In this document: positions 42,836 to 53,936 of the stretch, piece after piece
Numbering within the stretch: the first letter of the stretch is position 1
Layout: each line of letters begins with the position of its first letter
Assembly (NCBI RefSeq): GCF_009831415.1
Contig: NZ_CP043727.1
Span: forward strand, 744,001-808,000
Length of the DNA stretch: 64,000 bases
Direction: 5' to 3'
Source: Yersinia canariae
Lineage (GTDB): Bacteria > Pseudomonadota > Gammaproteobacteria > Enterobacterales > Enterobacteriaceae
Program-made: the position numbers and the translations under genes
The notes under the pieces: model-generated
The model's input: only the letters and a program-made list of their open reading frames with translations
Databases searched by the model: none
Told to the model about the DNA's origin: nothing

Positions 42836-45199
42836 TCAGAATGCACTTTGATAAGGCAGGATACCTGAGCCTAACATCTGTGCAGTACCCAAGCTATGGT
42901 CACTGCTCAGACCGCGTAATTCAATGTTAAAGCTGACTCTGTTGTCATATTTACTGGTTTCATTTTGTGCGTTCCAACCAGTAATTTTCCGTTCATAACC
43001 CAAGTTAATGGCCCAGCAGCAGGTGTTGTACTGCACGCCAACCAATTGACTTGCGGGCTGATTGGCTTTGGTATCGTAGTAATACGCGCCAACCAATGCC
43101 CAGCGGTCCGCAATCGGCCAACTGGCGGTAGTCCCGATTTGAGAAATGCCCTGTTGATAACCCGGGCTTTTCACGTTCGGTACTGCTGCTTGAATATATT
43201 CCGGGCTGGCATAGCGATAATTCAATTGAATCATACGCTCGGAGTCTTTCCTATACTCCATTACCGCATTACCCAGGGTCAAACTCCCCAAACGGGTATC
43301 ATACTGTGCGCCGCCTTTCAGGCCCAGTTGATCACTAATCCGCCAGAATGTATCACCAGCCCAAACCAAGCTACCAGTATCATCACTGTTATCGATGGTT
43401 TCACTGTTACCAGTCCGCGAACGGCTGAAGTAATAGATTTGACCTACTGAAACGTTAAAACGTTCAACCAGCTCATCATCATAAATGCGAGAAGTTAAAC
43501 CGGTAGACACTTGATTCGCTGAAGCTATACGGTCCAGACCACTATAAGTACGGTCACGGAACAGACCGGAGTAGTCCGACTGCATCAGCGTGGTGTCATA
43601 AATATAGATATCATCCTGATTCCGGTAAGGGACATACAGATACTGTGCGCGTGGTTCTAATGTTTGTGTGAAGCCCGTTGCCCAGTCCATTGGCCGGTCA
43701 AAGACCACTTTACCGTCCACTTTAAATTGCGGCATCACGCGGTCAACTGAGTCTTTTAAGTTTGGTGCAGTTTCACCACCATTCTGGCTTTGATAATAAT
43801 TGGCAAAGCCGTCTGAAATATCTTGCTGATAATGTGTCGCCAGTAATTTAGCTTCTGTATTCAAGCTACCCCAACCGTTGGACAAAGGGAGATTAATTGA
43901 TGGCTCGATATGGAAACGGTCAGCTTTCGGATTATCTGGATTGACGCTGGTGAATTTGGCTGCTTGACCATAGATATGTAAATCAAATGGCCCAATGTCA
44001 TTTTTGTAATAGTTCATGTCCAGCTGTGGCTGGGCGCGGTAAGCATTACTGTTACCGGCATTATTAAATACCTGGAACTGTTTGGAGGCCAAAGTGGCAT
44101 TCCAGTTCTCATTAGCATAGCCAACACTGAAAATTTGTGTGGCATAGCCGTCAGTGGTCGAACCGTATTGTGATGTTAAATCAGTAAAGTAAGTTGGGTC
44201 ACTGACGCGGGTATAGTTGACGTTGAAGCGCCAGACTTTATCCATCACACCCGAATGGCTCCAGTAGTACAACCAACGAGTTGCATCTTTATCGTTACCA
44301 TCGACTCCGGTGTATAGGCGGTCGCTGGGCAGCCAGTCCAACGCCATGGTGCCGGATCCTGGGGCCAGCAAGTAGCGGAACTCATTCTGCCACTGCAAAC
44401 CGCGCCGCTCCATGTAATGAGGCGTAATGGTGGCATCGAAGTTTGGCGCAATGTTCCAGTAATACGGCAGCATAAATTCAAAGCCGTTATTACTGGTGTA
44501 CTTGGCATTAGGGATCAAAAAACCTGATCGGCGCTTGTCGCCAACCGGTAATTGCATGTACGGGCTATAGAACACCGGTACTTTGCCAATTTTAAAACGG
44601 GCATTCCAGATTTCTGCAACTTGCTCTTCGCGGTCGTGGATAACTTCTGAGCCCACTACGCTCCAGCTATTATCACCGGGCAAGCAGGAGGTAAAAGTCC
44701 CGTTATCCAAAATGGTATAGCGGTTCTGACCTCGTAATTTCATTAAATCCGCATCGCCACGCCCTTGACGCCCGACCATCTGATATTTGCCTTTATCCAT
44801 ATCAGTATCTTTGGTGTTCAAGTTTGACCAAGCTTTGGGGCCTTTCAGCTTAATTTGCGGATCATCGTAATTAACGTCACCGGTGGCCGTGACGGTACGA
44901 AGCGGGATAGCTTCACCCGGTTTCTGTACTTGATTCAGTTCAACCTGATTAGCCGTCAGAGTGCTATTGCCTTGTTGGACAACCACATTGCCCGTGAACA
45001 AGGCATTATCCGGATAATTAGCCTCGGTTTTATCCGCATTAATACGGACCGGTAGCTGATTCGGATCGCCGGTGACCAAAGGTTGGTCATAAGTCGGTAC
45101 GCCAAGCATGCATTGCTCGGCTAGGTCAGCCAGAGTGTGCTGGCTATATAGTGCCGTCCATATCAATGTGGCCAGCAGTGTTGGGAATCTTTTTTTCAT
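42836..45199 (-). CDS. lptD: LPS-assembly protein LptD
   Basis: 787 residues from [20 protein letters not shown] (E. coli 784). The frame opens 12 codons earlier ([12 protein letters not shown]), which would spoil the signal peptide. After the signal comes the periplasmic OstA/beta-jellyroll domain ([23 protein letters not shown]) with Cys in AEQCMLGVP and FTSCLPGD. The long beta-barrel follows, with the paired cysteines [15 protein letters not shown] that form the essential interdomain disulfides. The C-terminus ends in the aromatic barrel signal. With LptE it inserts lipopolysaccharide into the outer leaflet. It is the first gene of its operon, divergent from djlA over ~185 bp. Confidence 0.98.
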   Translation of the reverse strand: MKKRFPTLLATLIWTALYSQHTLADLAEQCMLGVPTYDQPLVTGDPNQLPVRINADKTEANYPDNALFTGNVVVQQGNSTLTANQVELNQVQKPGEAIPLRTVTATGDVNYDDPQIKLKGPKAWSNLNTKDTDMDKGKYQMVGRQGRGDADLMKLRGQNRYTILDNGTFTSCLPGDNSWSVVGSEVIHDREEQVAEIWNARFKIGKVPVFYSPYMQLPVGDKRRSGFLIPNAKYTSNNGFEFMLPYYWNIAPNFDATITPHYMERRGLQWQNEFRYLLAPGSGTMALDWLPSDRLYTGVDGNDKDATRWLYYWSHSGVMDKVWRFNVNYTRVSDPTYFTDLTSQYGSTTDGYATQIFSVGYANENWNATLASKQFQVFNNAGNSNAYRAQPQLDMNYYKNDIGPFDLHIYGQAAKFTSVNPDNPKADRFHIEPSINLPLSNGWGSLNTEAKLLATHYQQDISDGFANYYQSQNGGETAPNLKDSVDRVMPQFKVDGKVVFDRPMDWATGFTQTLEPRAQYLYVPYRNQDDIYIYDTTLMQSDYSGLFRDRTYSGLDRIASANQVSTGLTSRIYDDELVERFNVSVGQIYYFSRSRTGNSETIDNSDDTGSLVWAGDTFWRISDQLGLKGGAQYDTRLGSLTLGNAVMEYRKDSERMIQLNYRYASPEYIQAAVPNVKSPGYQQGISQIGTTASWPIADRWALVGAYYYDTKANQPASQLVGVQYNTCCWAINLGYERKITGWNAQNETSKYDNRVSFNIELRGLSSDHSLGTAQMLGSGILPYQSAF

Positions 45200-45383
45200 A
45201 CGCGGTTTTGGTGTTCCGTCATCGGGGGGCATCATGCCGGCAAACGGTCTGAGACTATATTACTCATCACAGTTGCGCTAGTGTTAAATCCGGCCGCTTA
45301 CACGTCTCGCTGTTAGGCGCTGAGCTGAATGCCGAGTATGATAATGCAAATTTTGACTGACGGCATGATGAATTGAGGAGTAT

Positions 45384-46214
45384 ATGCAGTATTGGGGAAA
45401 ACTGCTCGGTCTGATACTGGGCTTTCTGTCCGGTGGCGGCTGGGGTGCAATCTTGGGGTTGCTTGTTGGCCATATGGTCGACAAGGCGCGCAGCACTAAG
45501 CGCCGCGGCTATTTTGCCGATCAACAAACACGACAATTAATTTTTTTCCGCGCCACTTTTCAGGTCATGGGGCATTTAACCAAGGCCAAAGGGCGAGTGA
45601 CGGAGGTTGATATTCAACTTGCCAGCCAATTGATGGATAGAATGCAATTGCATGGCGAAGCCCGAACCGCTGCACAACAAGCGTTTCGGGAGGGGAAAGA
45701 GAGTGGGTTCCCATTACGTGAAAGATTGCAGGAATTACGCGGTGTTTGCTTTGGTCGTTTTGATTTAATTCGGATGTTTCTGGAAATTCAGTTGCAGGCC
45801 GCATTTGCTGACGGTTCTTTGCATCCTAATGAACGACAAGTGCTGTATGTGATTGCTGAAGAATTAGGGATCTCTCGTGGTCAGTTTGATCAGTTCCTGA
45901 GCATGATTGAAGGTGGGCGTCAGTTTGGCGGTGGCGGTGGTTGGCAAGACCAGCAGAGAGGATACTCTCAGGGGGGTTACCAGCAAGCGCCAAATGGTCC
46001 GACAGTAGAGGACGCCTGCAAAGTGCTGGGCGTCAGCAGCACAGATGATAGTGTGACCATCAAACGTGCTTACCGTAAGTTAATGGGTGAGCATCATCCG
46101 GATAAATTGGTGGCAAAAGGTTTGCCGCCAGAAATGATGGAGATGGCGAAGCAAAAAGCCCAAGAGATTCAGGCTGCGTATGATTTGATTAAGCGCGAGA
46201 AGGGATTTAAGTAA
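45384..46214 (+). CDS. djlA: Membrane-anchored DnaJ-like protein DjlA
   Basis: 276 residues (E. coli 271). A single N-terminal membrane segment ([27 protein letters not shown]) is followed by a TerB-like helical domain ([37 protein letters not shown]), a Gly/Gln-rich linker, and a C-terminal J-domain with HHPDK ([32 protein letters not shown]). It works with DnaK at the inner membrane; in E. coli overproduction induces colanic acid synthesis through RcsCB. TGAGGAG stands before the ATG. It ends at a strong terminator. Confidence 0.97.
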   Translation: MQYWGKLLGLILGFLSGGGWGAILGLLVGHMVDKARSTKRRGYFADQQTRQLIFFRATFQVMGHLTKAKGRVTEVDIQLASQLMDRMQLHGEARTAAQQAFREGKESGFPLRERLQELRGVCFGRFDLIRMFLEIQLQAAFADGSLHPNERQVLYVIAEELGISRGQFDQFLSMIEGGRQFGGGGGWQDQQRGYSQGGYQQAPNGPTVEDACKVLGVSSTDDSVTIKRAYRKLMGEHHPDKLVAKGLPPEMMEMAKQKAQEIQAAYDLIKREKGFK

Positions 46215-46228
46215 AGCTTCATAATTTA

Positions 46229-46269
46229 ATGCAAAAGATGCCGATTATCAGGCATCTTTTGCATTTTTA
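46229..46269 (+). terminator. djlA terminator
   Basis: A 12-bp stem GCAAAAGATGCC/GGCATCTTTTGC (46231-46242 with 46251-46262) is followed by ATTTTT. On the minus strand it may also serve the convergent orphan gene. Confidence 0.85.
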
Positions 46270-46285
46270 AAGACCAAAAGCGCGA

Positions 46286-47296
46286 TTAAAAGATTGGAGA
46301 AGAAATGAGAGAGGGAGTTGCAAATATAACTAAGAATTTCCCAATGCCGGACAATTCTCCATTTATCAGATTATTTTGATTCGCCTCGAAAGTCGCAATA
46401 GCATCGGGTAATGAATTATCATTTTTTAAGACAGTCAGACAAATATTATTTTCGTCAGTTATTTCTGGCGAAGTATATTGGTAATGTGTTTCTTTAATAT
46501 TATCAAAACTGACTTCAGAATCATTTAGCCCCTCAGTGCGCCGCTGTTGTGGAACATAAACTCCCAGTTTGTTATAGAAAGTCATTGAATCCAAAGCACC
46601 AAAGTCAGTGTTACGTTGATATATCATTTCATTATCAATAGAGACTTTAATTGATGGGTAATCTCTATGCATTATTATTTCTATAGTGACGTGGTGATAT
46701 TGGCCTAATTCAATTTTCTTTAGCAGTGCATTCTCATTCTGATAAGTTTTGGTATTAGACTCAGTAGTGACTGCATTTTCATTGACGGTATTTGTTGTTG
46801 CCACTAACATGCCATTTTGTTGTATATGCAGTGAAAACGAAGGGCGGTCCCCGCCTAATTTTTTCATACTGCCATGCAGTTCCCTTACTTGGAATAGGAC
46901 TAGACTCTTGGGTAGAGATACAGGTTTAAAGTCAAAAGAATAGGTTGATTTTGCATCTATTTTGATTGGCCTAAAATTAGATATTTCAGATCGATAATTC
47001 CCTTTTTCTTTGGATAAATAAAAAGTTATATCATTATCGTTTTCAAGTGTTCCATTTTTGGGCTGGATAGTAATATTTTTCGATTCAAGAGCCTTGGCAA
47101 TTTCGTTTTTTCTTTCTGCTGCTTGGGTGTTATTTTTAGAGTGCCAGTTTTGTGTGTCGGTATTCATACTGACTGAGTATCCTGATAATGCTGTCACACT
47201 ATTTTGATCAAATCTATGTATATGGCTTCTTATTTTATCAATTTCATTGGGTTTTAAGTTTTCAAAGGGCTTAGTGCAAAGTTCGATATTAAACAT
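46286..47296 (-). CDS. Orphan protein with possible polysaccharide-lyase-like jelly-roll domain
   Basis: 336 residues, not recognised as a known named protein. No signal peptide or membrane segment is apparent at the N-terminus (MFNIELCTKPFENLKPNEID). Residues ~75-275 alternate short beta-strands in a pattern like concanavalin/alginate-lyase jelly rolls: ITFYLSKEKGNYRSEISN with an RSE at 102-104, FDFKPVSLPKSLVLFQVREL, PSFSLHIQQNGMLVATT, HHVTIEIIMHRDYPSIKVSI and MTFYNKLGVYVPQQRR. The RSE and the YNKLGVY block recall PL7/PL20/heparinase-I type lyases; this is inference from pattern only. The gene is AT-rich with many ATA, AAT and AAA codons, stands alone between djlA and rluA where E. coli has nothing comparable, and was probably acquired. 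An intracellular or specialised-secretion product is possible. Confidence 0.6.
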   Translation of the reverse strand: MFNIELCTKPFENLKPNEIDKIRSHIHRFDQNSVTALSGYSVSMNTDTQNWHSKNNTQAAERKNEIAKALESKNITIQPKNGTLENDNDITFYLSKEKGNYRSEISNFRPIKIDAKSTYSFDFKPVSLPKSLVLFQVRELHGSMKKLGGDRPSFSLHIQQNGMLVATTNTVNENAVTTESNTKTYQNENALLKKIELGQYHHVTIEIIMHRDYPSIKVSIDNEMIYQRNTDFGALDSMTFYNKLGVYVPQQRRTEGLNDSEVSFDNIKETHYQYTSPEITDENNICLTVLKNDNSLPDAIATFEANQNNLINGELSGIGKFLVIFATPSLISSPIF

Positions 47297-47464
47297 AATA
47301 AACCTTCATTTTACTATAATGAAGGCATATTATCACTGTGCTTTTTTTATTGTGCTTATTTATATCTTTAAAATATTATATTTATTCTTATATACTTTAT
47401 AGTTAATGAGACTATATCCTGATGGAGTCATAAAAAGGCCCATAAAGTCTCATATTAATAAATA

Positions 47465-48118
47465 TTAAAAACTTGCCTCGCATTTAAAATGCATTACCGT
47501 CCCAAATTCCGGGTGAGTAATACATAATTCTTGCGCATGTAACTGCAACCGGGGTGCCATTGCTTTGGCCTCTGGGGGAGCGTAGAAGCCGTCGCCAAGG
47601 ATCGGATGACCCATCGCCAGCATATGAACCCGTAATTGATGTGAACGGCCCGTGATAGGGGATAATTTGACTCGCGTACTGCCGTCAGCATCGCGTGATA
47701 ACACTTGATATTGAGTTTGCGAGGATTTTCCGGTTTCGTAACACACTTTTTGTTTTGGACGATTCGGCCAGTCGCAAATTAAAGGCAGGTCAATCAACCC
47801 TTCATCTTGTGCCAAATGGCCCCATACCCGTGCAACATAAGACTTTTTCGGCTCACGCTCACGAAATTGGCGCTTAAGCTCGCGCTCAGCGGCTTTGGTC
47901 AACGCAACCACCATCACACCACTGGTCGCCATGTCTAGCCGATGTACGGATTCTGCCGTAGGGAAATCAGCTTGAACTCGGGTCATTATGCTGTCTTTAT
48001 TTTCCGGAGCACGGCCGGGCACAGAAAGTAGCCCGCTAGGTTTATTCACCACCATGATGTGTTCATCCTGATACAGGATTTGCAGCCATGGGTCGCGGGG
48101 GGGATTATAGGGTTCCAT
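47465..48118 (-). CDS. rluA: Dual-specificity 23S rRNA/tRNA pseudouridine synthase RluA
   Basis: 217 residues from the ATG at 48118 (E. coli 219), giving MEPYNPPRDPWLQILYQDEH; GGAGTAG precedes it. Nine further in-frame codons upstream lie within a palindrome and are not conserved. The catalytic Asp is in ESVHRLDMATSGVMVVALT. KPSGLLSVPGR, PITGRSHQLRVHMLAMGHPILGD and LQLHAQEL are other family blocks. It modifies U746 of 23S rRNA and U32 of some tRNAs in E. coli. It follows rapA on the same strand, 76 nt after its stop, with a hairpin between. Confidence 0.97.
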   Translation of the reverse strand: MEPYNPPRDPWLQILYQDEHIMVVNKPSGLLSVPGRAPENKDSIMTRVQADFPTAESVHRLDMATSGVMVVALTKAAERELKRQFREREPKKSYVARVWGHLAQDEGLIDLPLICDWPNRPKQKVCYETGKSSQTQYQVLSRDADGSTRVKLSPITGRSHQLRVHMLAMGHPILGDGFYAPPEAKAMAPRLQLHAQELCITHPEFGTVMHFKCEASF

Positions 48119-48130
48119 TACTACTCCATT

Positions 48131-48172
48131 ACTTATACCCTGCATCTTTCGAAATGCAGGGTATATCCAAGT
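48131..48172. repeat. Palindromic element between rapA and rluA
   Basis: A perfect 11-bp stem ATACCCTGCAT/ATGCAGGGTAT (48135-48145 with 48154-48164) has an inner TTTCGAAA and outer ACTT/AAGT pairs. It starts 22 nt after the rapA stop and ends 13 nt before the rluA ATG. Without a T-run it looks more like an interspersed palindrome or RNA-stability hairpin than a terminator. Confidence 0.7.
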
Positions 48173-48194
48173 AACTGGTTGTTATTAATAATGA

Positions 48195-51101
48195 TTACTG
48201 ATGTGAGACTACCACCAGACGGATGGCATCCAAACGCCAGCCGGCCTGATTTAGGTTTTCCAGCACCAGTTTACGGTTATGTTCCAGAGCCTCTATTTCG
48301 TCATCGCGGATATTCGGATTTACGGCTTTCAGGGCTTCCAGACGCGCCAGTTCGGCACTCAGCTTATCATCGGCTTCATGTTTCGCCGCATCAATTAACA
48401 CTCGCGCTTGCTCTTCAATCAGTGCTTCTGCTTGTTGTAACATGGCATGCACTTCTTGCTGAACCGCGTTGACCAGCTTGCTAGAGGTGTGGCGATTGAC
48501 GGCATTCAGTTGGCGATTAAAACTCTCAAATTCAACCTGAGCCGCCAAATTAGTGCCATTTCTGTCCATCAGCATCCGCACCGGTGTTGGTGGTAAGAAG
48601 CGAGTCAGTTGCAGGTGTTTCGGCGCCTGTGCTTCAACCACATAGACCAGCTCAGCGAGCAAAGTACCCACTGGTAATGCTTTGTTTTTCAACAAAGAAA
48701 CCGCGCAGCTACCGGTATCACCTGACAAGATCAGATCCAAACCATTACGGATGATCGGATGTTCCCAACTAACAAACTGAGCATCTTCGCGTGATAAGGC
48801 CTGTTCGCGATCGAATGTCACTGTGCAGCCATCCTGTGGTAAGCCCGGGAAGTCCGGTACCAGCATATGGTCAGATGGCGTCAGCACAATCAAGTTGTCA
48901 CTGCGATCTTCTTGATTGATACCCACAATATCGAACAGATTCAGCGCGAAACTGACCAAATTGACGTCATTATCTTGATCCGCAATGATTTGCGCCAGTT
49001 CTTGCCCATGCTCACCGCCATTGGAGTGCATTTCTAGCAGGCGGTCTCGGCCTTGCTCCAGTTGGAGTTTCAGCCCTTCATGCTGTTGGCGACAGGCGTG
49101 AATAAATTCATCCAATCCTTCCTGCTCATTCGGTGTGGCCAGATACCCAATCAGCTCTTGATAGCCGCTGTCATAGATGGTGCGGCCAGTCGGGCAGGTG
49201 TGTTCAAAAGCATCCAAACCCTCGTGATACCAGCGCACCAATATGGCCTGCGCGGTATTTTCCAGATAAGGCACCATGATCTGGATTTCACGGTTCTGAC
49301 CAATCCTGTCCAGACGGCCAATACGTTGTTCGAGCAAGTCTGGGTTGAAGGGCAGGTCGAACATCACCAATTGGCAGGCAAATTGGAAGTTACGTCCTTC
49401 GGAGCCAATTTCTGAACATAACAGCACTTGTGCGCCGTCTTCTTCAGAGGCGAAATAGGCCGCCGCGCGGTCGCGTTCAATCAGCGATAAACCTTCGTGG
49501 AACACCGCAGCACGGATAGCTTCGCGCTCGCGTAACACTTGTTCGAGCTGCAATGCCGTGGCGGCTTGTGCGCAGATGACCAGCACTTTTTCGCCGCGAT
49601 TGGCAATCAGGTAGTTAAGCAACCATTCAACTCGTGGGTCAAAGTTCCACCAAGTGGCGTTTTCGCCTTCAAATTCTTGGTAGATTTGCTCTGGGTAAAG
49701 CATATCTTTGGCTCGCGCTTCCAGGGTTTTCTTGGCCCCCATAATGCCGGACACTTTAATCGCTGTTTGATACTGAGTCGGCAATGGCAGCTTAATCTGG
49801 TGCAAGACACGGTGCGGGAAGCCTTTTACCCCATTACGAGTGTTACGGAACAAGATACGGCTGGTACCATGCCGGTCCATCAGCATTGTTACCAGTTCTT
49901 GGCGTGCGGCTTCGCTATCTTCACTTTGGCTGTTCGCCGCTTTCAGCAGCGGTTCAATATCTTGCTCATTAATAAGCTCGCCTAGCAGATTCAGTTTGTC
50001 GTCAGCTAAGTGTTCGCCGCCCAGCAGCAATGTGACGGCATCCGCGATTGGACGATATTTTTGCTGCTCATTTACGAATTCTTCGTAATCGTGGAAGCGG
50101 TCTGGATCCAGCAAGCGCAAGCGGGCAAAGTGACTTTGCTGACCCAATTGCTCGGGGGTTGCGGTCAATAGCAATACGCCGGGGATATGTTCTGCCAGTT
50201 GCTCAATGACTTGATATTCACGGCTCGGGGCTTCTTCGCTCCAGGCCAGATGGTGCGCTTCATCCACGACCAACAGATCCCAGGATGCATCTGCCAACTG
50301 TTCCAGACGTTGTTTATTCCGACGAACGAAATCCAGTGAGCAAATGACCATTTGTTCGGTTTCAAATGGATTGGTGCTGTCGAGTAGCGCTTCGGAATAG
50401 CGGCTGTCATCAAACAGTGAGAAGCGCAGATTGAAGCGGCGCAGCATTTCGACCAGCCACTGATGTTGCAGACTTTCCGGCACCACAATGAGGATGCGCT
50501 CAGCGCGGCCTGACAGCAGTTGCTGATGGATAATCATGCCGGCTTCGATGGTTTTACCCAATCCCACTTCATCGGCCAGTAATACGCGCGGCGCATGGCG
50601 CTGGCCCACTTCATAAGCAATATGTAATTGGTGTGGGATTAGACTGGCACGGATACCGCGCAAACCACTCCAGGGCAGACGGAACTGCTCACTTTGGTAT
50701 TTACGGGCGCGGAAACGCAGGGCGAATCGATCCATACGATCGATTTGACCGGCAAATAGTCTGTCCTGCGGCTTGCTAAAGGTTAGTTTGCTATCGAGCA
50801 AAACTTCACGCATGGAAACGCCGGTTTCCTCGGTATCCAGGCGGGTGCCGATATAGGTAATCAGCCCATTTTCCTCAGAGACCTCTTCCACTTTCAGCTG
50901 CCAGCCTTCGTGGTTAGTGATGGTATCACCCGGATTGAACATGACGCGGGTGATGGGCGAGTCATTTCTGGCGTAAAGGCGGTTTTCACCGGTTGCGGGA
51001 AACAGTAAGGTGACCATGCGTACGTCAATGGCAACGACAGTACCCAATCCAAGTTCGCTTTCTGTGTCGCTGATCCAGCGTTGACCAAGTGTAAAAGGCA
51101 T
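48195..51101 (-). CDS. rapA: RNA polymerase-associated SWI2/SNF2 ATPase RapA
   Basis: 968 residues, exactly the E. coli length. Tudor-like N-terminal domains ([20 protein letters not shown]) precede the helicase core: Walker [22 protein letters not shown] box [23 protein letters not shown], and motif [25 protein letters not shown]. It recycles RNA polymerase after transcription. rluA lies downstream with the palindrome between. The 270-bp spacer to polB upstream contains its promoter and several small inverted repeats, e.g. TCTGTCT-GAAA-AGACAGA at 51231-51248. Confidence 0.98.
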   Translation of the reverse strand: MPFTLGQRWISDTESELGLGTVVAIDVRMVTLLFPATGENRLYARNDSPITRVMFNPGDTITNHEGWQLKVEEVSEENGLITYIGTRLDTEETGVSMREVLLDSKLTFSKPQDRLFAGQIDRMDRFALRFRARKYQSEQFRLPWSGLRGIRASLIPHQLHIAYEVGQRHAPRVLLADEVGLGKTIEAGMIIHQQLLSGRAERILIVVPESLQHQWLVEMLRRFNLRFSLFDDSRYSEALLDSTNPFETEQMVICSLDFVRRNKQRLEQLADASWDLLVVDEAHHLAWSEEAPSREYQVIEQLAEHIPGVLLLTATPEQLGQQSHFARLRLLDPDRFHDYEEFVNEQQKYRPIADAVTLLLGGEHLADDKLNLLGELINEQDIEPLLKAANSQSEDSEAARQELVTMLMDRHGTSRILFRNTRNGVKGFPHRVLHQIKLPLPTQYQTAIKVSGIMGAKKTLEARAKDMLYPEQIYQEFEGENATWWNFDPRVEWLLNYLIANRGEKVLVICAQAATALQLEQVLREREAIRAAVFHEGLSLIERDRAAAYFASEEDGAQVLLCSEIGSEGRNFQFACQLVMFDLPFNPDLLEQRIGRLDRIGQNREIQIMVPYLENTAQAILVRWYHEGLDAFEHTCPTGRTIYDSGYQELIGYLATPNEQEGLDEFIHACRQQHEGLKLQLEQGRDRLLEMHSNGGEHGQELAQIIADQDNDVNLVSFALNLFDIVGINQEDRSDNLIVLTPSDHMLVPDFPGLPQDGCTVTFDREQALSREDAQFVSWEHPIIRNGLDLILSGDTGSCAVSLLKNKALPVGTLLAELVYVVEAQAPKHLQLTRFLPPTPVRMLMDRNGTNLAAQVEFESFNRQLNAVNRHTSSKLVNAVQQEVHAMLQQAEALIEEQARVLIDAAKHEADDKLSAELARLEALKAVNPNIRDDEIEALEHNRKLVLENLNQAGWRLDAIRLVVVSHQ

Positions 51102-51371
51102 AAATTATCGGCTCGATTTTTTTGTTGGACAGTTATTGGTAAAAAAATTTTGTAAAATAAGTGCTTATAGAGACAAAAATAAAATTGCTGGCAATAGTTT
51201 AGCGCCCACGCAGTTTACGTGGCTGACAAGTCTGTCTGAAAAGACAGAATCCGGTTACACGGATGATGACGGCCAGTCGGTTATGTAAATGTGATGGATG
51301 CGAATTTTGGCAAGGGCGCTATGGTAATGGATGGCGAGCGCTTCGTCACCTGTAAAACAGCGCAATCACGA

Positions 51372-53744
51372 TTAAAATAGCCCCATCTGACCGGTTATCA
51401 GTGTTGTGAAGTCATCATGCATAAAGGGAAGTATAGCGTCTGCCACTGGCTGTAGCTGGCGTGTCAGGTAGTGATCGTAGTCAATGGGGGATTGGCGGGT
51501 TTCGAGAGGCTCGGGGCCTGCGGTGGTCATGACATAGCTTATCCAGCCGCCATTTTGATATTGCAACGGTCGGCCAAGCTTGCGATTAAACTCATCGGCC
51601 AGACGCGCTGCTCTGGCATGTGGCGGAACATTACGCTGATAATCATCCAGCCGTCGGCGTAGGCGCTTGCGGTAAATTAACTGCTCGTCTAATTCGCCAT
51701 TTAACGTTCGGGCGACATAATCTCGCACATAGTCTTGATAGGGTTGCTGCTGGAAAATCCGCAGGTACAACTCGCGCTGGAATTGCTGGGCCAGCGGTGT
51801 CCAGTCTGTGCGCACGGTTTCCAGCCCTTTATAGACCATTTGATCACCCGTGGGGGTTGAAATCAGCCCGGCATAGCGTTTTTTACTGCCTTGCTCTGCG
51901 CCCCGAATGGTCGGCATCAAAAAGCGCCGATAGTGAGTTTCAAATTCCAATTCCAGTGCGCAGGGTAAATCATAGGTTTCACGAATATGGGTTTGCCACC
52001 ATTGATTAACATGCTGCACCAGCGCTTTGCCAATACGCGATGCCTGCTCTTCACTGTGGGCATTTTTCAACCAAACAAAGGTTGAGTCGGTATCGCCATA
52101 GATGACCTGATAGCCTTGTGCTTCAATCAATTCGCGGGTTTGGCGCATGATGTCGTGGCCGCGCATAGTGATTGATGAGGCTAGTCTCGGGTCGAAAAAA
52201 CGGCAACCGCTGGATCCCAATACGCCATAGAAGGCATTCATTATTATCTTCAATGCTTGAGATAACGGCTTGTTTTGTTGACGCTTTGCAGCTTCTCGGC
52301 CCTGCCATATTTGGTTAACAATAGCCGGTAGGCAGTGCTTTTCTCGCGAGAACCAGGCACCACGAAAACCGGGCACCGAATGCTGTTCATCAGGCTGGGA
52401 CATCCCCACCACCAACCCAACCGGGTCAATCAGAAAGGTGCGGATAATCGAGGGATACAGACTTTTATAGTCGAGCACCAATACCGAGTCATACAATCCT
52501 GGCTGAGAATCCATCACAAAACCGCCGGGGCTGTGCTCTTCCGGTAACTCGCCCAAGTTGGGCGCAACATAGCCAATACGGTGCATTCGTGGCACATAAA
52601 GATGGGTAAAAGCCGCGACTGAGCCGCCACTGCGATCCGCTGCTAACCCGGTGACTGTTGAGCGCTCAAGTAAGAAGTTGAGCAATTCAGTTTTAGCAAA
52701 AATCCGTGTCACCAACTCGCAGTCTTTCAGGTTGTAGCGGGCTAATGCCGGTTTATCATTGGCAAAGCGCTGGTTGATTTCATCCATCCGCTGATAGGGG
52801 CTATCACTGGCTTTACCCTCGCCCAATAAGGTTTGCGAGACCGATTCCAAACTGAACGACGGGAAATTCCAAGTGGCGGATTTCAGTGCTTCAATGCCAT
52901 CAATAATCAGCCGACCAGCGGCGGAGGCAAAGAAATGCCCCTGTTTAAAACCATGCTCGCGCCACTCCAGCACATTAGCGCCACGGCCAAAGCGCAGTGG
53001 AATTTGATAGCGGTCGGCGTGTTTTTGTAAGACTCGCAAGTCAAATTGCACCAAATTCCAGCCGATAATGGCATCAGGATCATGTATCTCCAGCCACTGG
53101 TTGAGTTTTTCCAACAACAGTGGGCGGCTGGTGACATATTCCAGATTGAAATCCAGCGCAGTTTCATCCGCCAAATTGCCATTGGGTGGCCCCAGCATGT
53201 AAACCTGCCGCTGGCCGCAGCCCTCCAAACCGATGCAATAAAGCTCGCCGTGTTCGCTGGTTTCAATATCCAGTGACACCAGTTTTAGAGCCGGGCGATA
53301 GTCATCGGCAGGTTTCATTTGAGTATTGAGCAGCGGGCCGTTGCCATTGTCTTCGCCACTAAACCAAACCGGCGCGGTAATAAAGCGCTCCATGAGAAAT
53401 CGCTCTGGCGGGCGAATGTCACCTTCATAGACATTCACACCGCTTTCCCTGAGCAGTTTTTCTAGGCGAATTAATTGGCGATGTTGGGTGCAATACAGGC
53501 CCAACACGGGGCGTTGGTGGAAATCGGACAGTTCAAGAGGGCGCAGTTGCCAGCGGCGTTCGTTACGTAGCACGGTTTCAGCCCGCTGCCGTTGTTCGGC
53601 CGGGATAAATGCCACCGAGGGTTGAGGCGGCAGCCGGATTTGCTGCGGGCCTTCATCGGTCGCTAACCAGAATTCAACTTCGGTGCCTGCCTGCGTGTCT
53701 CGCCAGTGGCGGGTGAGCAGGAAGCCCTGACGGGGTTGCGCCAC
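51372..53744 (-). CDS. polB: DNA polymerase II (B family)
   Basis: 790 residues (E. coli 783). Exonuclease motifs are [28 protein letters not shown] and YNLKDCELV. Polymerase motifs are [15 protein letters not shown] (A), [14 protein letters not shown] (B) and [12 protein letters not shown] (C). KKRYAGL is also conserved. The C-terminus ITGQMGLF carries a beta-clamp-binding-type ending (QLGLF in E. coli). It restarts replication and performs translesion synthesis as part of the SOS response. A LexA-like site lies 56 bp upstream of the start. In E. coli araBAD/araC lie beyond polB; here yabI is the divergent neighbour. Confidence 0.98.
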   Translation of the reverse strand: MAQPRQGFLLTRHWRDTQAGTEVEFWLATDEGPQQIRLPPQPSVAFIPAEQRQRAETVLRNERRWQLRPLELSDFHQRPVLGLYCTQHRQLIRLEKLLRESGVNVYEGDIRPPERFLMERFITAPVWFSGEDNGNGPLLNTQMKPADDYRPALKLVSLDIETSEHGELYCIGLEGCGQRQVYMLGPPNGNLADETALDFNLEYVTSRPLLLEKLNQWLEIHDPDAIIGWNLVQFDLRVLQKHADRYQIPLRFGRGANVLEWREHGFKQGHFFASAAGRLIIDGIEALKSATWNFPSFSLESVSQTLLGEGKASDSPYQRMDEINQRFANDKPALARYNLKDCELVTRIFAKTELLNFLLERSTVTGLAADRSGGSVAAFTHLYVPRMHRIGYVAPNLGELPEEHSPGGFVMDSQPGLYDSVLVLDYKSLYPSIIRTFLIDPVGLVVGMSQPDEQHSVPGFRGAWFSREKHCLPAIVNQIWQGREAAKRQQNKPLSQALKIIMNAFYGVLGSSGCRFFDPRLASSITMRGHDIMRQTRELIEAQGYQVIYGDTDSTFVWLKNAHSEEQASRIGKALVQHVNQWWQTHIRETYDLPCALELEFETHYRRFLMPTIRGAEQGSKKRYAGLISTPTGDQMVYKGLETVRTDWTPLAQQFQRELYLRIFQQQPYQDYVRDYVARTLNGELDEQLIYRKRLRRRLDDYQRNVPPHARAARLADEFNRKLGRPLQYQNGGWISYVMTTAGPEPLETRQSPIDYDHYLTRQLQPVADAILPFMHDDFTTLITGQMGLF

Positions 53745-53799
53745 GCGGCTGTCCTATAATAAAGAAATGAATCACACTGGGATATCTAGTTTCGTTAGT

Positions 53800-53815
53800 A
53801 TGGTTATTTATACAG
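53800..53815 (-). promoter_or_regulatory. Probable LexA (SOS) box of polB
   Basis: On the minus strand this reads CTGTATAAATAACCAT, fitting CTG-N10-CAG with one mismatch in the last half-site. It resembles the E. coli polB box (CTGTATAAAACCACAG as remembered). It lies 56 bp before the polB start, a suitable operator position. Confidence 0.65.
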
Positions 53816-53936
53816 TAATTGTCTATTTCAATGATGATTTACTATTAATTCATAGAATTCGCTGATTGACTCATTTCCCTGTGGGCTGGACAATCCCCCG
53901 CGCCTGAGTTTTGGGTGTTAACCAACGGACAAATTT

